A DNA stretch of 64,000 nucleotides from Clostridium acetobutylicum ATCC 824 (GTDB lineage: Bacteria > Bacillota > Clostridia > Clostridiales > Clostridiaceae): NCBI RefSeq assembly GCF_000008765.1, contig NC_003030.1, positions 232,001 through 296,000 of the forward strand, written 5' to 3'. A program made the translations under genes and the position numbers. Below are positions 1 to 7,746 of this stretch, one piece after another. The notes below the pieces were generated by a model. It worked only from the letters and a program-made list of their open reading frames with translations. It made no database searches and was not told where the DNA came from. The stretch's first letter is position 1. Every line of letters starts with the position of its first letter.

Positions 1-804
1 GCACCAGTGGAATACGCATTTATATTTATATTTTTTGCAGCGTTATGTTTTATAGGAGGAAAGAATGGATTTAAATCGATAATAGGAATAGTGTCTACAT
101 TGATATGTATAATATTCCTATTTGTTCCTATGATCTACAACGGGTATTCTCCTATATTAGCATGCCTTTTAATAGTAGTCTTAACAACCTGTACTACTTT
201 GTTTTTACTTGATGGTATTAGTGCCAAAACAATATCCGCTGCATTTGGAACAATTTTAGGAGTGGTTATTTCAATTATTGTAGGAATTATTTTTGGAGGA
301 TTAAGTCATCTTTCAGGTTTAAATATGGAGAATGCAGAAACTTTAAGCTTGATTTCTACCAAAACAGATATGAAAGTTCAAGGCTTATTGCTAACTTGTG
401 TAATTATAGCATCTTTAGGAGCACTTCTAGATTTAAGTGTATCCATAGCATCTTCAATACAAGAAGTGTATCAGTCAAACAAAAAGCTTACCGTAAAACA
501 ACTTTTTAAATCTGGGATGAATATAGGAAAAGATTTAATGGGGACTATGGCAAATACTCTTATTCTTGCGTTTACAGGATCTTCTCTTAATGTTCTGGTA
601 GTTATATATGCCTATAATATTAGCTTTACTCAAATGATAAATATGGACATAATTAGTGTAGAGATAATCGAAGGAGTTGCCGGAAGTTTAGCGGTAGTTT
701 TAACTGTACCAATTACCGCATTTATATGTTCCAAAATAATACCATTTGTAGATATGAAGCTTCTAGAGAAAAATGAAAAGAGTATTAACAAGTCTGCCGT
801 TTAG
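1..804 (+). CDS. YibE/F-like membrane protein, C-terminal part (cut by left edge)
   Basis: The frame is open to base 1, and a GTG at 7 is only the first possible start inside the window. The 265 residues visible contain about seven hydrophobic segments and end in a short lysine-rich cytoplasmic tail. The pattern, including a glycine-rich segment followed by a conserved stretch around LLDLSVSIASSI, matches the membrane half of the YibE/F-like family, whose members are usually longer with an extracytoplasmic N-terminal part. I infer that this gene starts upstream of the window. It is an integral cytoplasmic-membrane protein; the family's function is not established, though a transport role is often assumed. 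No partner gene is visible on the left. Confidence 0.7.
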   Translation, partial: APVEYAFIFIFFAALCFIGGKNGFKSIIGIVSTLICIIFLFVPMIYNGYSPILACLLIVVLTTCTTLFLLDGISAKTISAAFGTILGVVISIIVGIIFGGLSHLSGLNMENAETLSLISTKTDMKVQGLLLTCVIIASLGALLDLSVSIASSIQEVYQSNKKLTVKQLFKSGMNIGKDLMGTMANTLILAFTGSSLNVLVVIYAYNISFTQMINMDIISVEIIEGVAGSLAVVLTVPITAFICSKIIPFVDMKLLEKNEKSINKSAV

Positions 805-936
805 TAATACAATGAAAGAGCAATAAATGGTTGATGAGTTTTTTTAAAAGTCTTACTAAAAGAGCTTATAGTATATCAAAAATAATAATATTATGGTTTA
901 TAAAACATATTTTAATTACATTTACTGTAAATGGTA

Positions 937-965
937 TGTAAAAAATATAGCATATTTGATATAAT
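937..965 (+). promoter_or_regulatory. Possible sigma-A promoter for the gene at 1012
   Basis: A perfect -10 TATAAT at 960-965 is preceded at 17 bp spacing by a weak -35 (TGTAAA, 937-942). It lies 47 bp before the start codon. The -35 is poor, so the call rests mainly on the -10. Confidence 0.4.
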
Positions 966-1011
966 GAATTGAAGAAATTATTTCTATATTGAAGAAAAGG
1001 AAAGTGGTAAA

Positions 1012-1686
1012 ATGAAAAGAAAATTTATTTTAGGAATAATAGCAGTTGCAGTTATTGCTGTGGGTGGATATATGTATACAAACTCTCAAAAGTCAAGTAA
1101 GGGTGTTGAGAAGAAGGTGACTTCAGTAAAAGAGAGTCAACCTAAAAAAGCAACTGTAGAAAATAAAAGCAGTAACAGCAGTGCTAATCAAAATACAAAT
1201 AATAATGTAAATAACAATAATGCTGAAACAGCTTCAAATAAAAATTCTCAGCAAAACGCTAATCAGAGTTCAGCAAATGTAAAGCATGAAAAAAGTCAAG
1301 AAGAGATATATATGGGAACTTGGACTATAAAGAAGGTAATAACTTATGGTGCAGCAGGAACATATGGTCAAGACGATATAAATAAAATAATAGGAAAAAA
1401 ATTGATGTTTTCCGGAGACAGTGCAACTTGCTTTGGTGATGATTTGAGTTATTTGAATAAAACTATTAAAACACCTACGTACCAGAAAACAAGTATGACT
1501 AAAAATGATTTTGAAGCAGGATATAAAAAAGTTACTTTTGAAAAATTAGGCTTAAGTGGTGCAACAGTTACTCAGGTTGAAGCTAAGGATTCAAATGGTA
1601 ATACAGGATGTACATTTTTTATTAAAGATGATAGAACTATGATTTTGTATGGTGGCGGAGTTTTCTTTGAAATGGATAAGCAATAA
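1012..1686 (+). CDS. Membrane-anchored extracellular protein of unknown function
   Basis: This 224-residue protein starts at an ATG with an AAGGAAAGTGG-type ribosome binding site. It has one N-terminal hydrophobic segment (residues about 5-23) without a lipobox cysteine, so it is either an uncleaved anchor or a signal peptide. Residues about 25-95 are a low-complexity Ser/Asn/Lys/Gln linker of the kind that spans the cell wall. The C-terminal domain (about 100-224) has Trp and Gly-rich beta-like segments (MGTWTIKK, LYGGGVFFEM) that suggest a small extracellular beta domain. I do not recognise a named family. It is a single-gene unit closed by the terminator at 1702. Confidence 0.75.
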   Translation: MKRKFILGIIAVAVIAVGGYMYTNSQKSSKGVEKKVTSVKESQPKKATVENKSSNSSANQNTNNNVNNNNAETASNKNSQQNANQSSANVKHEKSQEEIYMGTWTIKKVITYGAAGTYGQDDINKIIGKKLMFSGDSATCFGDDLSYLNKTIKTPTYQKTSMTKNDFEAGYKKVTFEKLGLSGATVTQVEAKDSNGNTGCTFFIKDDRTMILYGGGVFFEMDKQ

Positions 1687-1701
1687 AAAATTAATAGTTA
1701 A

Positions 1702-1733
1702 GGGTATGCTGTAATTAAAGCATACCCTTTTGT
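1702..1733 (+). terminator. Intrinsic terminator
   Basis: Arms GGGTATGCT (1702-1710) and AGCATACCC (1719-1727) pair perfectly around an 8-nt loop and are followed by TTTTGTT. Confidence 0.8.
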
Positions 1734-1833
1734 TATGATATAAGAAATTATAATAAATATTAAAAGTGAAAGCAAAGATTCCTATTATTTATAAAAATAA
1801 TTTAACACAATTAAAAATATTATTAAAATCAAG

Positions 1834-1862
1834 TTGACCTCTGTTCACAAAACTGTTACAAT
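1834..1862 (+). promoter_or_regulatory. Sigma-A promoter of the tandem lipoprotein genes
   Basis: TTGACC (1834-1839) and TACAAT (1857-1862) are separated by exactly 17 bp, 55 bp before the start codon at 1918. This is one of the clearest promoters in the window. Confidence 0.75.
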
Positions 1863-1917
1863 ATAGAAGGTTTTTATTAAAAAATGTAAACCAATGAGGA
1901 AAAAATGGAGGGTAATT

Positions 1918-2559
1918 ATGAAAAACATGAAAAAAGGCGTAGTAATGCTATTGATGCTTTTACTAGTTTCGACTATGTTAATGGGATGTAAACCAAAGGT
2001 AGGACCAGATGAGTCGGCAAAAATTATAAGTGATTTTATGGTTAAAGGTGATAGGACAAAGATATCTCAAATTATAAAAGATAAGAAAGAATTAGATAAA
2101 TACGATAAAAAAGAAAAAGATACATTTGTTAAAGAATTAAAGGATTCATCTTCTAGTGGTGATTTACAAATAACAGATGCTCAATGTGATGAAGTGTATG
2201 ATAGCGTTAGAGCCGCATTAAAGAAGGTAACTGTAACAACAAAAAAAGTATCTGAAGATAAGGATTCTGCAACTGTTACCGTTACAACAACATATGTGGA
2301 CATGACATCAGTTGTAAAGCAAGCAGTTACTGAATCAGTGAAGGAAGTTATGGCAGAAGGTTTAACAGATGAAACTCAAGCTAAAAATGAGGCTGTAAAA
2401 GCTTACATTAAAAATGTAGCAAAGGATATGAAAGAGATAAAACCATCAACTAAAACAGTAAGTAACAATTTTAAATTTAAAGTGCAAAGCAATGTTTGGG
2501 TTCCAGAAGATGAAGATGCTTTTGAAACAAAGCTTGGCGAGATGGTTTTAGGAGAATAA
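1918..2559 (+). CDS. Lipoprotein, DUF5105-like, copy 1
   Basis: A longer frame opens at 1894, but the ATG at 1918 is preceded by GGAGGG at 1907-1912 and gives a classic lipoprotein signal: a Lys-rich start, a Leu/Met-rich core and lipobox LMGC. The mature chain of about 190 residues is Lys/Asp-rich. It has a Thr/Val-rich beta segment (KKVTVTTKKV, SATVTVTTTYVD) followed by helices and an acidic end. It should be exported and lipid-anchored on the outer face of the membrane. The next gene is a clear paralogue with the same layout. The fold resembles the DUF5105 clostridial/bacillar lipoproteins; the function is unknown. Confidence 0.75.
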   Translation: MKNMKKGVVMLLMLLLVSTMLMGCKPKVGPDESAKIISDFMVKGDRTKISQIIKDKKELDKYDKKEKDTFVKELKDSSSSGDLQITDAQCDEVYDSVRAALKKVTVTTKKVSEDKDSATVTVTTTYVDMTSVVKQAVTESVKEVMAEGLTDETQAKNEAVKAYIKNVAKDMKEIKPSTKTVSNNFKFKVQSNVWVPEDEDAFETKLGEMVLGE

Positions 2560-2567
2560 AATATTAT

Positions 2568-2613
2568 AATTTAAGCGGAGATTCTTGTGAATTTTCGCTT
2601 AAATTTTATTGTT
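2568..2613 (+). terminator. Stem-loop between the tandem lipoprotein genes
   Basis: AATTTAAGCG (2568-2577) pairs with CGCTTAAATT (2596-2605), followed by TTATTGTTTT. It may act as a partial terminator lowering expression of the second copy. Confidence 0.55.
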
Positions 2614-2637
2614 TTAATTAATGTGTGGAGGATAATC

Positions 2638-3333
2638 ATGAAAAACATAAGAAAAAGTGCAGTGATATTAATTATACTATTACTAGTTCCAATAAATCTG
2701 ATAGGATGTAAGACTAAAATTAAATCTAATACTGACGTTAAAACCAAAACTGATTCTAAACCTAAAGTAAGTGCGGTGGAATCAGCGAAAATTATGGCTG
2801 ATATTACAGTAAAAGATGATAGAGAAAAGTCTTCTAAGTTTAGTTTTTATGAAAAAATGCTAAGTAATACTTCTGATATGCAAAAGGATGTGTTCCTTTC
2901 AGCTATAAAAAAAGGTTTTTCAAATTATGGCGTACAAATTAATGATGATCAATGGAATAATGTATATAACGCTTATAAAGATTCATTGAAAAAGGTAAAT
3001 ATAACAACAAGTAAAGTAACTGAAGATGACAAGAGTGCTATTGTTATGGTTAAAACTACATATATAGACTTTACATCAATTCGTACTCAAGCGGCTTCTG
3101 AAGCACAGCAAGAGGTTAAAGCGATGCAACTAACAGACATAAATCAAGCTAAGCAAAAGTATGTTGAGGTATATGCTAATCACTTAATTAGTAACTTTAA
3201 TTCAGCACAACCATCTACAGATACAAAGAGTAGAGAATTTGAGTTTAACAAGGATAAGGCTTTTAATGAATGGACACCTAAGAATACAACAGATTTTGAA
3301 ACAGAACTTATTGATATGGCAATCGGAAAGTAA
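2638..3333 (+). CDS. Lipoprotein, DUF5105-like, copy 2
   Basis: The ATG at 2638 follows GTGGAGG with good spacing and starts the same MKN-x-RK/KK signal as copy 1, ending in lipobox LIGC; the frame upstream to 2587 is not needed. The mature part starts with a Lys/Thr-rich spacer of about 25 residues absent from copy 1. It then follows copy 1 closely: ESAKIMADITVKDDR versus ESAKIISDFMVKGDR, KKVNITTSKVTED versus KKVTVTTKKVSED, and the closing FETEL motif. A tandem duplication followed by divergence is the simplest explanation. It is surface-anchored and of unknown function. Confidence 0.75.
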   Translation: MKNIRKSAVILIILLLVPINLIGCKTKIKSNTDVKTKTDSKPKVSAVESAKIMADITVKDDREKSSKFSFYEKMLSNTSDMQKDVFLSAIKKGFSNYGVQINDDQWNNVYNAYKDSLKKVNITTSKVTEDDKSAIVMVKTTYIDFTSIRTQAASEAQQEVKAMQLTDINQAKQKYVEVYANHLISNFNSAQPSTDTKSREFEFNKDKAFNEWTPKNTTDFETELIDMAIGK

Positions 3334-3351
3334 GAAAAAGTATATTATAAT

Positions 3352-3392
3352 AAAAAGCCTGCAGGGAAAAAGTAATTCATGCAGGCTTTTTA
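3352..3392. terminator. Bidirectional terminator between lipoprotein and bioB
   Basis: AAAAAGCCTGC (3352-3362) and GCAGGCTTTTT (3381-3391) form an 11-bp stem with A-tract on one side and T-tract on the other. It can stop the rightward lipoprotein transcript and the leftward bioYB transcript. Confidence 0.85.
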
Positions 3393-3399
3393 TATAGCC

Positions 3400-4386
3400 T
3401 TAGTATTCAAGTTCTAAATCTTTCAACATATTAAAGTCGTCATTTACACTTTGTCCATTTGTGGTCAAATAATTTCCTATAAGCATCCCATTTAAGCCAG
3501 ACAAGAATCCAAGAGGTTGAAGGCTTCTAAGATTTTTTTCTCTTCCTCCAGCATAGCGTATTATTTTATCTGGTAGTATGAAACGAATAATTGCAAATGT
3601 TTTAATTATTTCCATTGGAGAAAGTGGTTTTGCATTTTCAAGTTTTGTTCCTTTTACTGGATTTAATATGTTAACAGGTACTGCATCCACATTTAGGTCT
3701 CTCAATAAAAGAGCATGTTCGATTCTTTGTTCCATGGTTTCACCAAGACCTACGATCATTCCAGAACAAACTTCCATTTTTGCATTTTTAGCATAGTTTA
3801 TAGTTTTTATTCTTTCATCATAGCCGTGAGTTGAAACTATATTTTTGTAAAAACTCTTTGCAGTTTCAAGGTTATGGTTGTATCTTTCTACACCAACAGC
3901 TGCGAGGCTATTCATTGCTTTCTCAGTAAGAGTACCAAGACAAGCACATAATTTTAGATTTGTGTTTTCCTTCATTTTTTTGAAGGCTTTAAGTATGGTT
4001 TGAAAATCTTTTTCATCTCCAGTATAGCCAAGCCCGCTTGTTGCAATATCACAATGCCTTGCTCCATAGGCTTCTCTTTGCTTTGCCATTTCAAGAATCT
4101 TGTCTTCATTTAATAGTGGATAGCAGCTAACATTAGCTTTGTGATGAGCAGATTGAGCACAAAAAGCACAATCCTCACTGCAATTTCCTGACTTTGCATT
4201 TATAACTGAACATAAATCAACATGATTGCCATTAAATTTTTCTCTTAATTTATTGGCAAAGCTGCACAATAAAAATATATCGCTTCCATTAGATTTTGAA
4301 AGCGTTAAAGCTTCATCAGCAGTTATTTTTTCTCCGTTTAAGACCTTTTCACCTATGGAAAGTATATTGTTCCATTGATTCTTCAT
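3400..4386 (-). CDS. bioB: Biotin synthase
   Basis: BioB is the radical-SAM enzyme that inserts sulfur into dethiobiotin to make biotin. The 328-residue length is normal. The [4Fe-4S]-binding C-x3-C-x2-C is at Cys69, Cys73 and Cys76 (GNCSEDCAFC). Other family blocks are present, such as CDIATSGLGYTG, YNHNLETA and the C-terminal YAGGREKNLRSLQPLG. The ATG is preceded by AGGAGATG on the minus strand. It follows bioY by 20 nt on the same strand, so the two form a bioY-bioB unit of uptake plus last biosynthetic step. The BirA operator upstream of bioY should control both. No other bio gene is in the window. Confidence 0.96.
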   Translation of the reverse strand: MKNQWNNILSIGEKVLNGEKITADEALTLSKSNGSDIFLLCSFANKLREKFNGNHVDLCSVINAKSGNCSEDCAFCAQSAHHKANVSCYPLLNEDKILEMAKQREAYGARHCDIATSGLGYTGDEKDFQTILKAFKKMKENTNLKLCACLGTLTEKAMNSLAAVGVERYNHNLETAKSFYKNIVSTHGYDERIKTINYAKNAKMEVCSGMIVGLGETMEQRIEHALLLRDLNVDAVPVNILNPVKGTKLENAKPLSPMEIIKTFAIIRFILPDKIIRYAGGREKNLRSLQPLGFLSGLNGMLIGNYLTTNGQSVNDDFNMLKDLELEY

Positions 4387-4406
4387 AAAAAAACATCTCC
4401 TAGAAA

Positions 4407-4961
4407 TTAATTATTTAATGAGGTTTTATTTAAGATAGGAAGTATTCTAGAGCCTAAAAGTGCAGTTATTATACATTTTACAATATCACCAGGTATAAAC
4501 ATTAAGACACCTAATTTTATAGAAGCGATTATAGAAACATTTTTTCCTGCAACGTAATTTAAAATTATGTATAGATAGGTTGTACCGATAAAATATACTG
4601 CTATAAGTCCTAAAATGCAGGAGAAAAATATAGTTGTAAATTTGGGCTTTCTACTATGAGTTATTTTTCCAATTATAAATGCAGCTAATATGTATCCTAT
4701 AAGATAGCCAAAAGTAGGTGTAAATATGTAGGATAATCCACCACCTGAAGTAAATACAGGTAGACCAATTAGTCCTAGAGCTACATACAAAATTTGAGAA
4801 ACAGCGCCTAAAGCTCCACCTAAGAGAACACCTGAGAGGGCAGTAAATAGGAATTGAAGATTAATTGGAACAACGCCAACAGGGATTTTAATAAATGCTC
4901 CTATAATTGTCATTGCAGTAAATAATGGTATCAAAACTAAATCTCTTGTTTTAAATTTCAT
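4407..4961 (-). CDS. bioY: Biotin ECF transporter substrate-binding subunit BioY
   Basis: BioY is the membrane S component that captures biotin; it either works alone or with the shared ECF energising module, which is not in this window. The 184-residue protein has about six hydrophobic helices. It has typical BioY motifs: the IPVGVVPINLQFLF block, the GGxxGAVSQILYVALGLIGLPVF stretch, the GG(L)SYIFTPTFGYLIGY segment and a C-terminal FIPGDIVK. The start has an AGGAGG-type site (reads AGGAGGAAGCT on the minus strand). It is the first gene of the bioYB unit, and the BirA operator lies 19-51 nt upstream of its start. Confidence 0.93.
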   Translation of the reverse strand: MKFKTRDLVLIPLFTAMTIIGAFIKIPVGVVPINLQFLFTALSGVLLGGALGAVSQILYVALGLIGLPVFTSGGGLSYIFTPTFGYLIGYILAAFIIGKITHSRKPKFTTIFFSCILGLIAVYFIGTTYLYIILNYVAGKNVSIIASIKLGVLMFIPGDIVKCIITALLGSRILPILNKTSLNN

Positions 4962-4979
4962 AGCTTCCTCCTAAACAAT

Positions 4980-5013
4980 ATTGTAAACCGATAATATAAC
5001 ATCGGTTTACAAT
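4980..5013. promoter_or_regulatory. BirA operator (biotin repressor box)
   Basis: TTGTAAACCGAT (4981-4992) and ATCGGTTTACAA (5001-5012) are perfect 12-bp inverted arms (13 bp counting the next pair) around an 8-bp centre. This equals the known BirA site pattern TTGTAAAC-N(14-16)-GTTTACAA. It sits immediately upstream of bioY, so biotinyl-AMP-bound BirA should repress bioYB. It is about 115 bp from the birA start, so autoregulation is possible but less direct. Confidence 0.92.
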
Positions 5014-5127
5014 TGAATTATAAGATTTTAATAAGACTATGTCAATGCCTTTTTATATGGTAAAATAAATTTATAAGCTAGATATAAAGCAAGTGTATTG
5101 CATTGTATATAAAGAAGGTGTTGAAGT

Positions 5128-5937
5128 TTGGCAGGTGTAAAAATCAGAGTACTAGAAATACTTAAGAAAAACAGTAATGATTTTGTTTCAGGTCAGAGAA
5201 TAAGTGATGAGCTTGGCATAACTAGAACGGCCATATGGAAAAATATAAAGTCTTTAAAGGATAATGGATATACCATATTATCTCTCACAAATAAAGGATA
5301 CAAACTTGTTGATTGCCCAGATACTCTAACCTATGAGGAGATAAATGAGGATCTAAAAACAAAGTTTATAGGAAGGAAAATAGTACATTTCGATTCTATT
5401 GAGTCTACTAACATAGAAGCTAAAAAGTTAGCAGAGCAGGGAGAGAAAGAAGGAACTATTGTAGTCGCAGAAGAGCAGACACTTGGTAAGGCTCGTATGG
5501 GGGAGAAATGGTACTCGCCTAGGGGAGAGGGTATATGGATGTCCATAATACTAAAACCCAAAATTAGTCCAGAGTTTGCAGCGGAAGTTACTAATGCAAC
5601 AGTAGAGGCAGTGGGGAAAGCTTTGATAAAAATTGAACCCAGCGTTGAAATTAAAAAACCTAATGATATATTTGTAAATGATAAAAAAATGTGTGGAATT
5701 TTAACAGAAATAGATGGGGAATTAAACTTATTAAATTATGTTATTGTAGGTATAGGGATTAATGTTAACCAAGAACAATTCCCTGAGAGTATGAAATTAA
5801 AGTATACGTCTCTTAGAATATGTAAGAATAAAGTTTTTTTAAGAAAAAAATTATTGTGTGATATATTAAATAATATTGAGCCAATGTATGAAGATTTATT
5901 AATGAAAATAAGAAAACCTAGTCATAGGGGGAGTTAA
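5128..5937 (+). CDS. birA: BirA bifunctional biotin ligase/repressor, lacking the C-terminal domain
   Basis: The start is a TTG 7 nt after AAGGTG. Residues 1-60 form the winged-helix DNA-binding domain, and about 75-250 the biotin protein ligase domain, with KKPNDI (177-182) and the catalytic Lys in KKMCGIL (Lys187). The family is about 320 residues. This one stops at 269, just after the last ligase helix, and lacks the C-terminal SH3-like domain. Its last codons lie inside the stem of the transcription terminator. The biotinyl-AMP loop, GRGRRGR in E. coli, reads GKARMGE (120-126); the key Arg (R118 in E. coli, R123 here) is kept. It is divergent to bioYB, whose operator it presumably binds. 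Ligase activity may be altered. Confidence 0.88.
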   Translation: MAGVKIRVLEILKKNSNDFVSGQRISDELGITRTAIWKNIKSLKDNGYTILSLTNKGYKLVDCPDTLTYEEINEDLKTKFIGRKIVHFDSIESTNIEAKKLAEQGEKEGTIVVAEEQTLGKARMGEKWYSPRGEGIWMSIILKPKISPEFAAEVTNATVEAVGKALIKIEPSVEIKKPNDIFVNDKKMCGILTEIDGELNLLNYVIVGIGINVNQEQFPESMKLKYTSLRICKNKVFLRKKLLCDILNNIEPMYEDLLMKIRKPSHRGS

Positions 5938-5954
5938 TGACTAGGTTTTTCTGT
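5913..5954 (+). terminator. Terminator overlapping the 3' end of birA
   Basis: AAAACCTAGTCA (5913-5924) and TGACTAGGTTTT (5938-5949) form a perfect 12-bp stem followed by TT-CTG-TTTT. The birA stop codon (5935-5937) lies in the loop and its last codons in the stem. Confidence 0.85.
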
Positions 5955-5981
5955 TTTATATAATAATTGGGGATTGATATT

Positions 5982-6025
5982 AAATATTTCTGCCTACTGC
6001 TTACCAACAGTAGGCAGAAATATTT
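5982..6025 (-). terminator. Long stem-loop, terminator of the LysM gene
   Basis: An 18-bp perfect stem (5982-5999 with 6008-6025) with an 8-nt loop contains CTGCCTACTG/CAGTAGGCAG. It lies downstream of the leftward gene at 6049. Its T-tract is short, so it could also be an mRNA-stabilising element. Confidence 0.65.
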
Positions 6026-6048
6026 ATGTAGTGGTCTTTTATGGGGAA

Positions 6049-6528
6049 TTACTTGGTTTTTAAAACGCTTTTTTCAGCAGGTATAACTATAGAGTTACCA
6101 ACCGATAAAAGGTTATTGTTTTTAAAACTATTGTGCTGCTGAATGTCTGTTACAACTCCGAGTGTTTTATAAGTCGGCATAAAATGTTCAGCTAAACTCC
6201 AAAGGTGATCTCCAGATTTTAATCTATATTTTATATAAACGTAATCGGCATCCTCTGAAACTGTCTTTACAATTTCGTATGATTGTGTAGAATTATCAAC
6301 ATTTTGAACATTTTCACTAGTACTTATAGCAGCTTCATCCTTATTTTTAGAATTATCAATATTAGATAATTGCGCTGTACTAGGTTCTTTATTCGCTTTT
6401 TTTTGTAAAGATAGTGAAGCTTGATGTTTTTGAGAACTGTTTTTAGTTTGATCGTAATATACGATGCCACTTCCAACAATAAAAACACATATTAGAAATA
6501 ATATAAAACGTAACTTGTTTTTACTCAC
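6049..6528 (-). CDS. Membrane-anchored LysM-domain protein
   Basis: This 159-residue protein has a basic N terminus and one transmembrane segment (about residues 8-24). A polar Ser/Asn/Lys linker follows, then a C-terminal LysM domain (about 105-155) with the typical LKSGDHLWSLA start and a closing VGNSIVIPAE strand. LysM binds the glycan backbone of peptidoglycan, so the protein probably sits at the membrane-wall interface. The size and layout recall YneA-type cell-division inhibitors, but no lexA neighbour supports that. It is a single-gene unit on the minus strand. Confidence 0.8.
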   Translation of the reverse strand: MSKNKLRFILFLICVFIVGSGIVYYDQTKNSSQKHQASLSLQKKANKEPSTAQLSNIDNSKNKDEAAISTSENVQNVDNSTQSYEIVKTVSEDADYVYIKYRLKSGDHLWSLAEHFMPTYKTLGVVTDIQQHNSFKNNNLLSVGNSIVIPAEKSVLKTK

Positions 6529-6696
6529 TATTAAACACCTCTTTTCTTATTTATTGGTAATTATTGACTAGAAAAAAATTTTTATACATACTTTTAAAAA
6601 AAATATTAAAAGTATATAGTATATAATGAAGCTGAAATAAATTAATGGCTGAATTCGTTTCATTTAAATTAGTGAAAATTAAATATGATTTGGTAG

Positions 6697-7746
6697 GTGA
6701 AAGGATTGGACACTAAATTATTATTAAGAGAATTATGTTTGAAGGATGCACCAAGTGGAGCTGAAAAAGAACTTTATGACGTTGTAAATCGAGAATTTTC
6801 GGAATTTGGAAATGTAGAAATCGATGAACTAAATAATATATACATAAATAAACGTGGAAAGGGAGCTGGCAAAATTGCACTTATGGCTCACGGAGATGAG
6901 ATTTTTCTTATGATAAGTGGTTTTGAAAAAAATGGCTTCTTAAAATTTAAAGCAGTAGGAATAGATCCTAAAGTATTGATTTCTCAGGAAGTTAAAATTC
7001 ACGGAAAAAGAGAAGTACTTGGAATTATAGGTGTAAAGCCACCGCATTTAATGAATGATAAGGAAAAGGAAGCTGCAATTCCCACAAGTGAGCTTTTAAT
7101 AGATACAGGTTTTAGTACTGATAAGTTAAAGGAAATCGTAAACATAGGAGATTATGTAACGATTAAAAGGGATTTTTATGAACTTTTAAATAATAATGTG
7201 GCTTGTAAGGCAATGGATAATAGAGCTAGCATAACAGCAATGTATGTGTGTGCAAGAGAATTGAATAAAATAGATCACAATGCTGATGTGGTTTTCATAT
7301 GCTCATGCCAAGAAGAGGTTGGACACAGAGGAGCTAAAATGTCAGCGTATAAGACTAAGCCTGATATATGTATAGCAGTGGATGTTACCTTTGACGGAGG
7401 AAAACTTGGAGATCCAGATAGAGAAAATGAAGTAGGAGGAGGTCCGGTTATATGTATAGGTCCTAATATACACGCAAAGGTTAGAAAAAAAGTAATTGGG
7501 ATTGCAAACAAGTATAATATTCCTTATAAAGTTGAAGTTGAACCTGGAAACACAGGTTGTGATGCATGGGACACTCAGATATCTAGAGATGGGATTCCAT
7601 CGCTTTTAATATCTGTGCCTGAAAAATATATGCATACCTCTGTTGAGATGGTTAATATAGAAGACATAGAAAATACAGGTAAGCTTATAGCTAAATTTAT
7701 TGAAGAGCTAAATAACATTGAAATGGAGGAACTTTTATGCTTTTAG
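6697..7746 (+). CDS. M42 family metallo-aminopeptidase, copy 1
   Basis: M42 peptidases (FrvX/TET type) are cytosolic di-metal aminopeptidases that form large hollow assemblies and trim peptides. All metal and catalytic positions are visible: AHGDE (family AHMDE), KAMDNR, CQEEVGHRGA with the catalytic Glu pair, AVDVTFDG, and the C-terminal YMHTS histidine. A GTG start at 6697 is possible. The TTG at 6706, 5 nt after AGGTGA, may be the better start. The gene overlaps copy 2 by 10 nt, and copy 3 follows 1 nt after copy 2, so the three are one translationally coupled unit. Confidence 0.9.
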   Translation: MKGLDTKLLLRELCLKDAPSGAEKELYDVVNREFSEFGNVEIDELNNIYINKRGKGAGKIALMAHGDEIFLMISGFEKNGFLKFKAVGIDPKVLISQEVKIHGKREVLGIIGVKPPHLMNDKEKEAAIPTSELLIDTGFSTDKLKEIVNIGDYVTIKRDFYELLNNNVACKAMDNRASITAMYVCARELNKIDHNADVVFICSCQEEVGHRGAKMSAYKTKPDICIAVDVTFDGGKLGDPDRENEVGGGPVICIGPNIHAKVRKKVIGIANKYNIPYKVEVEPGNTGCDAWDTQISRDGIPSLLISVPEKYMHTSVEMVNIEDIENTGKLIAKFIEELNNIEMEELLCF

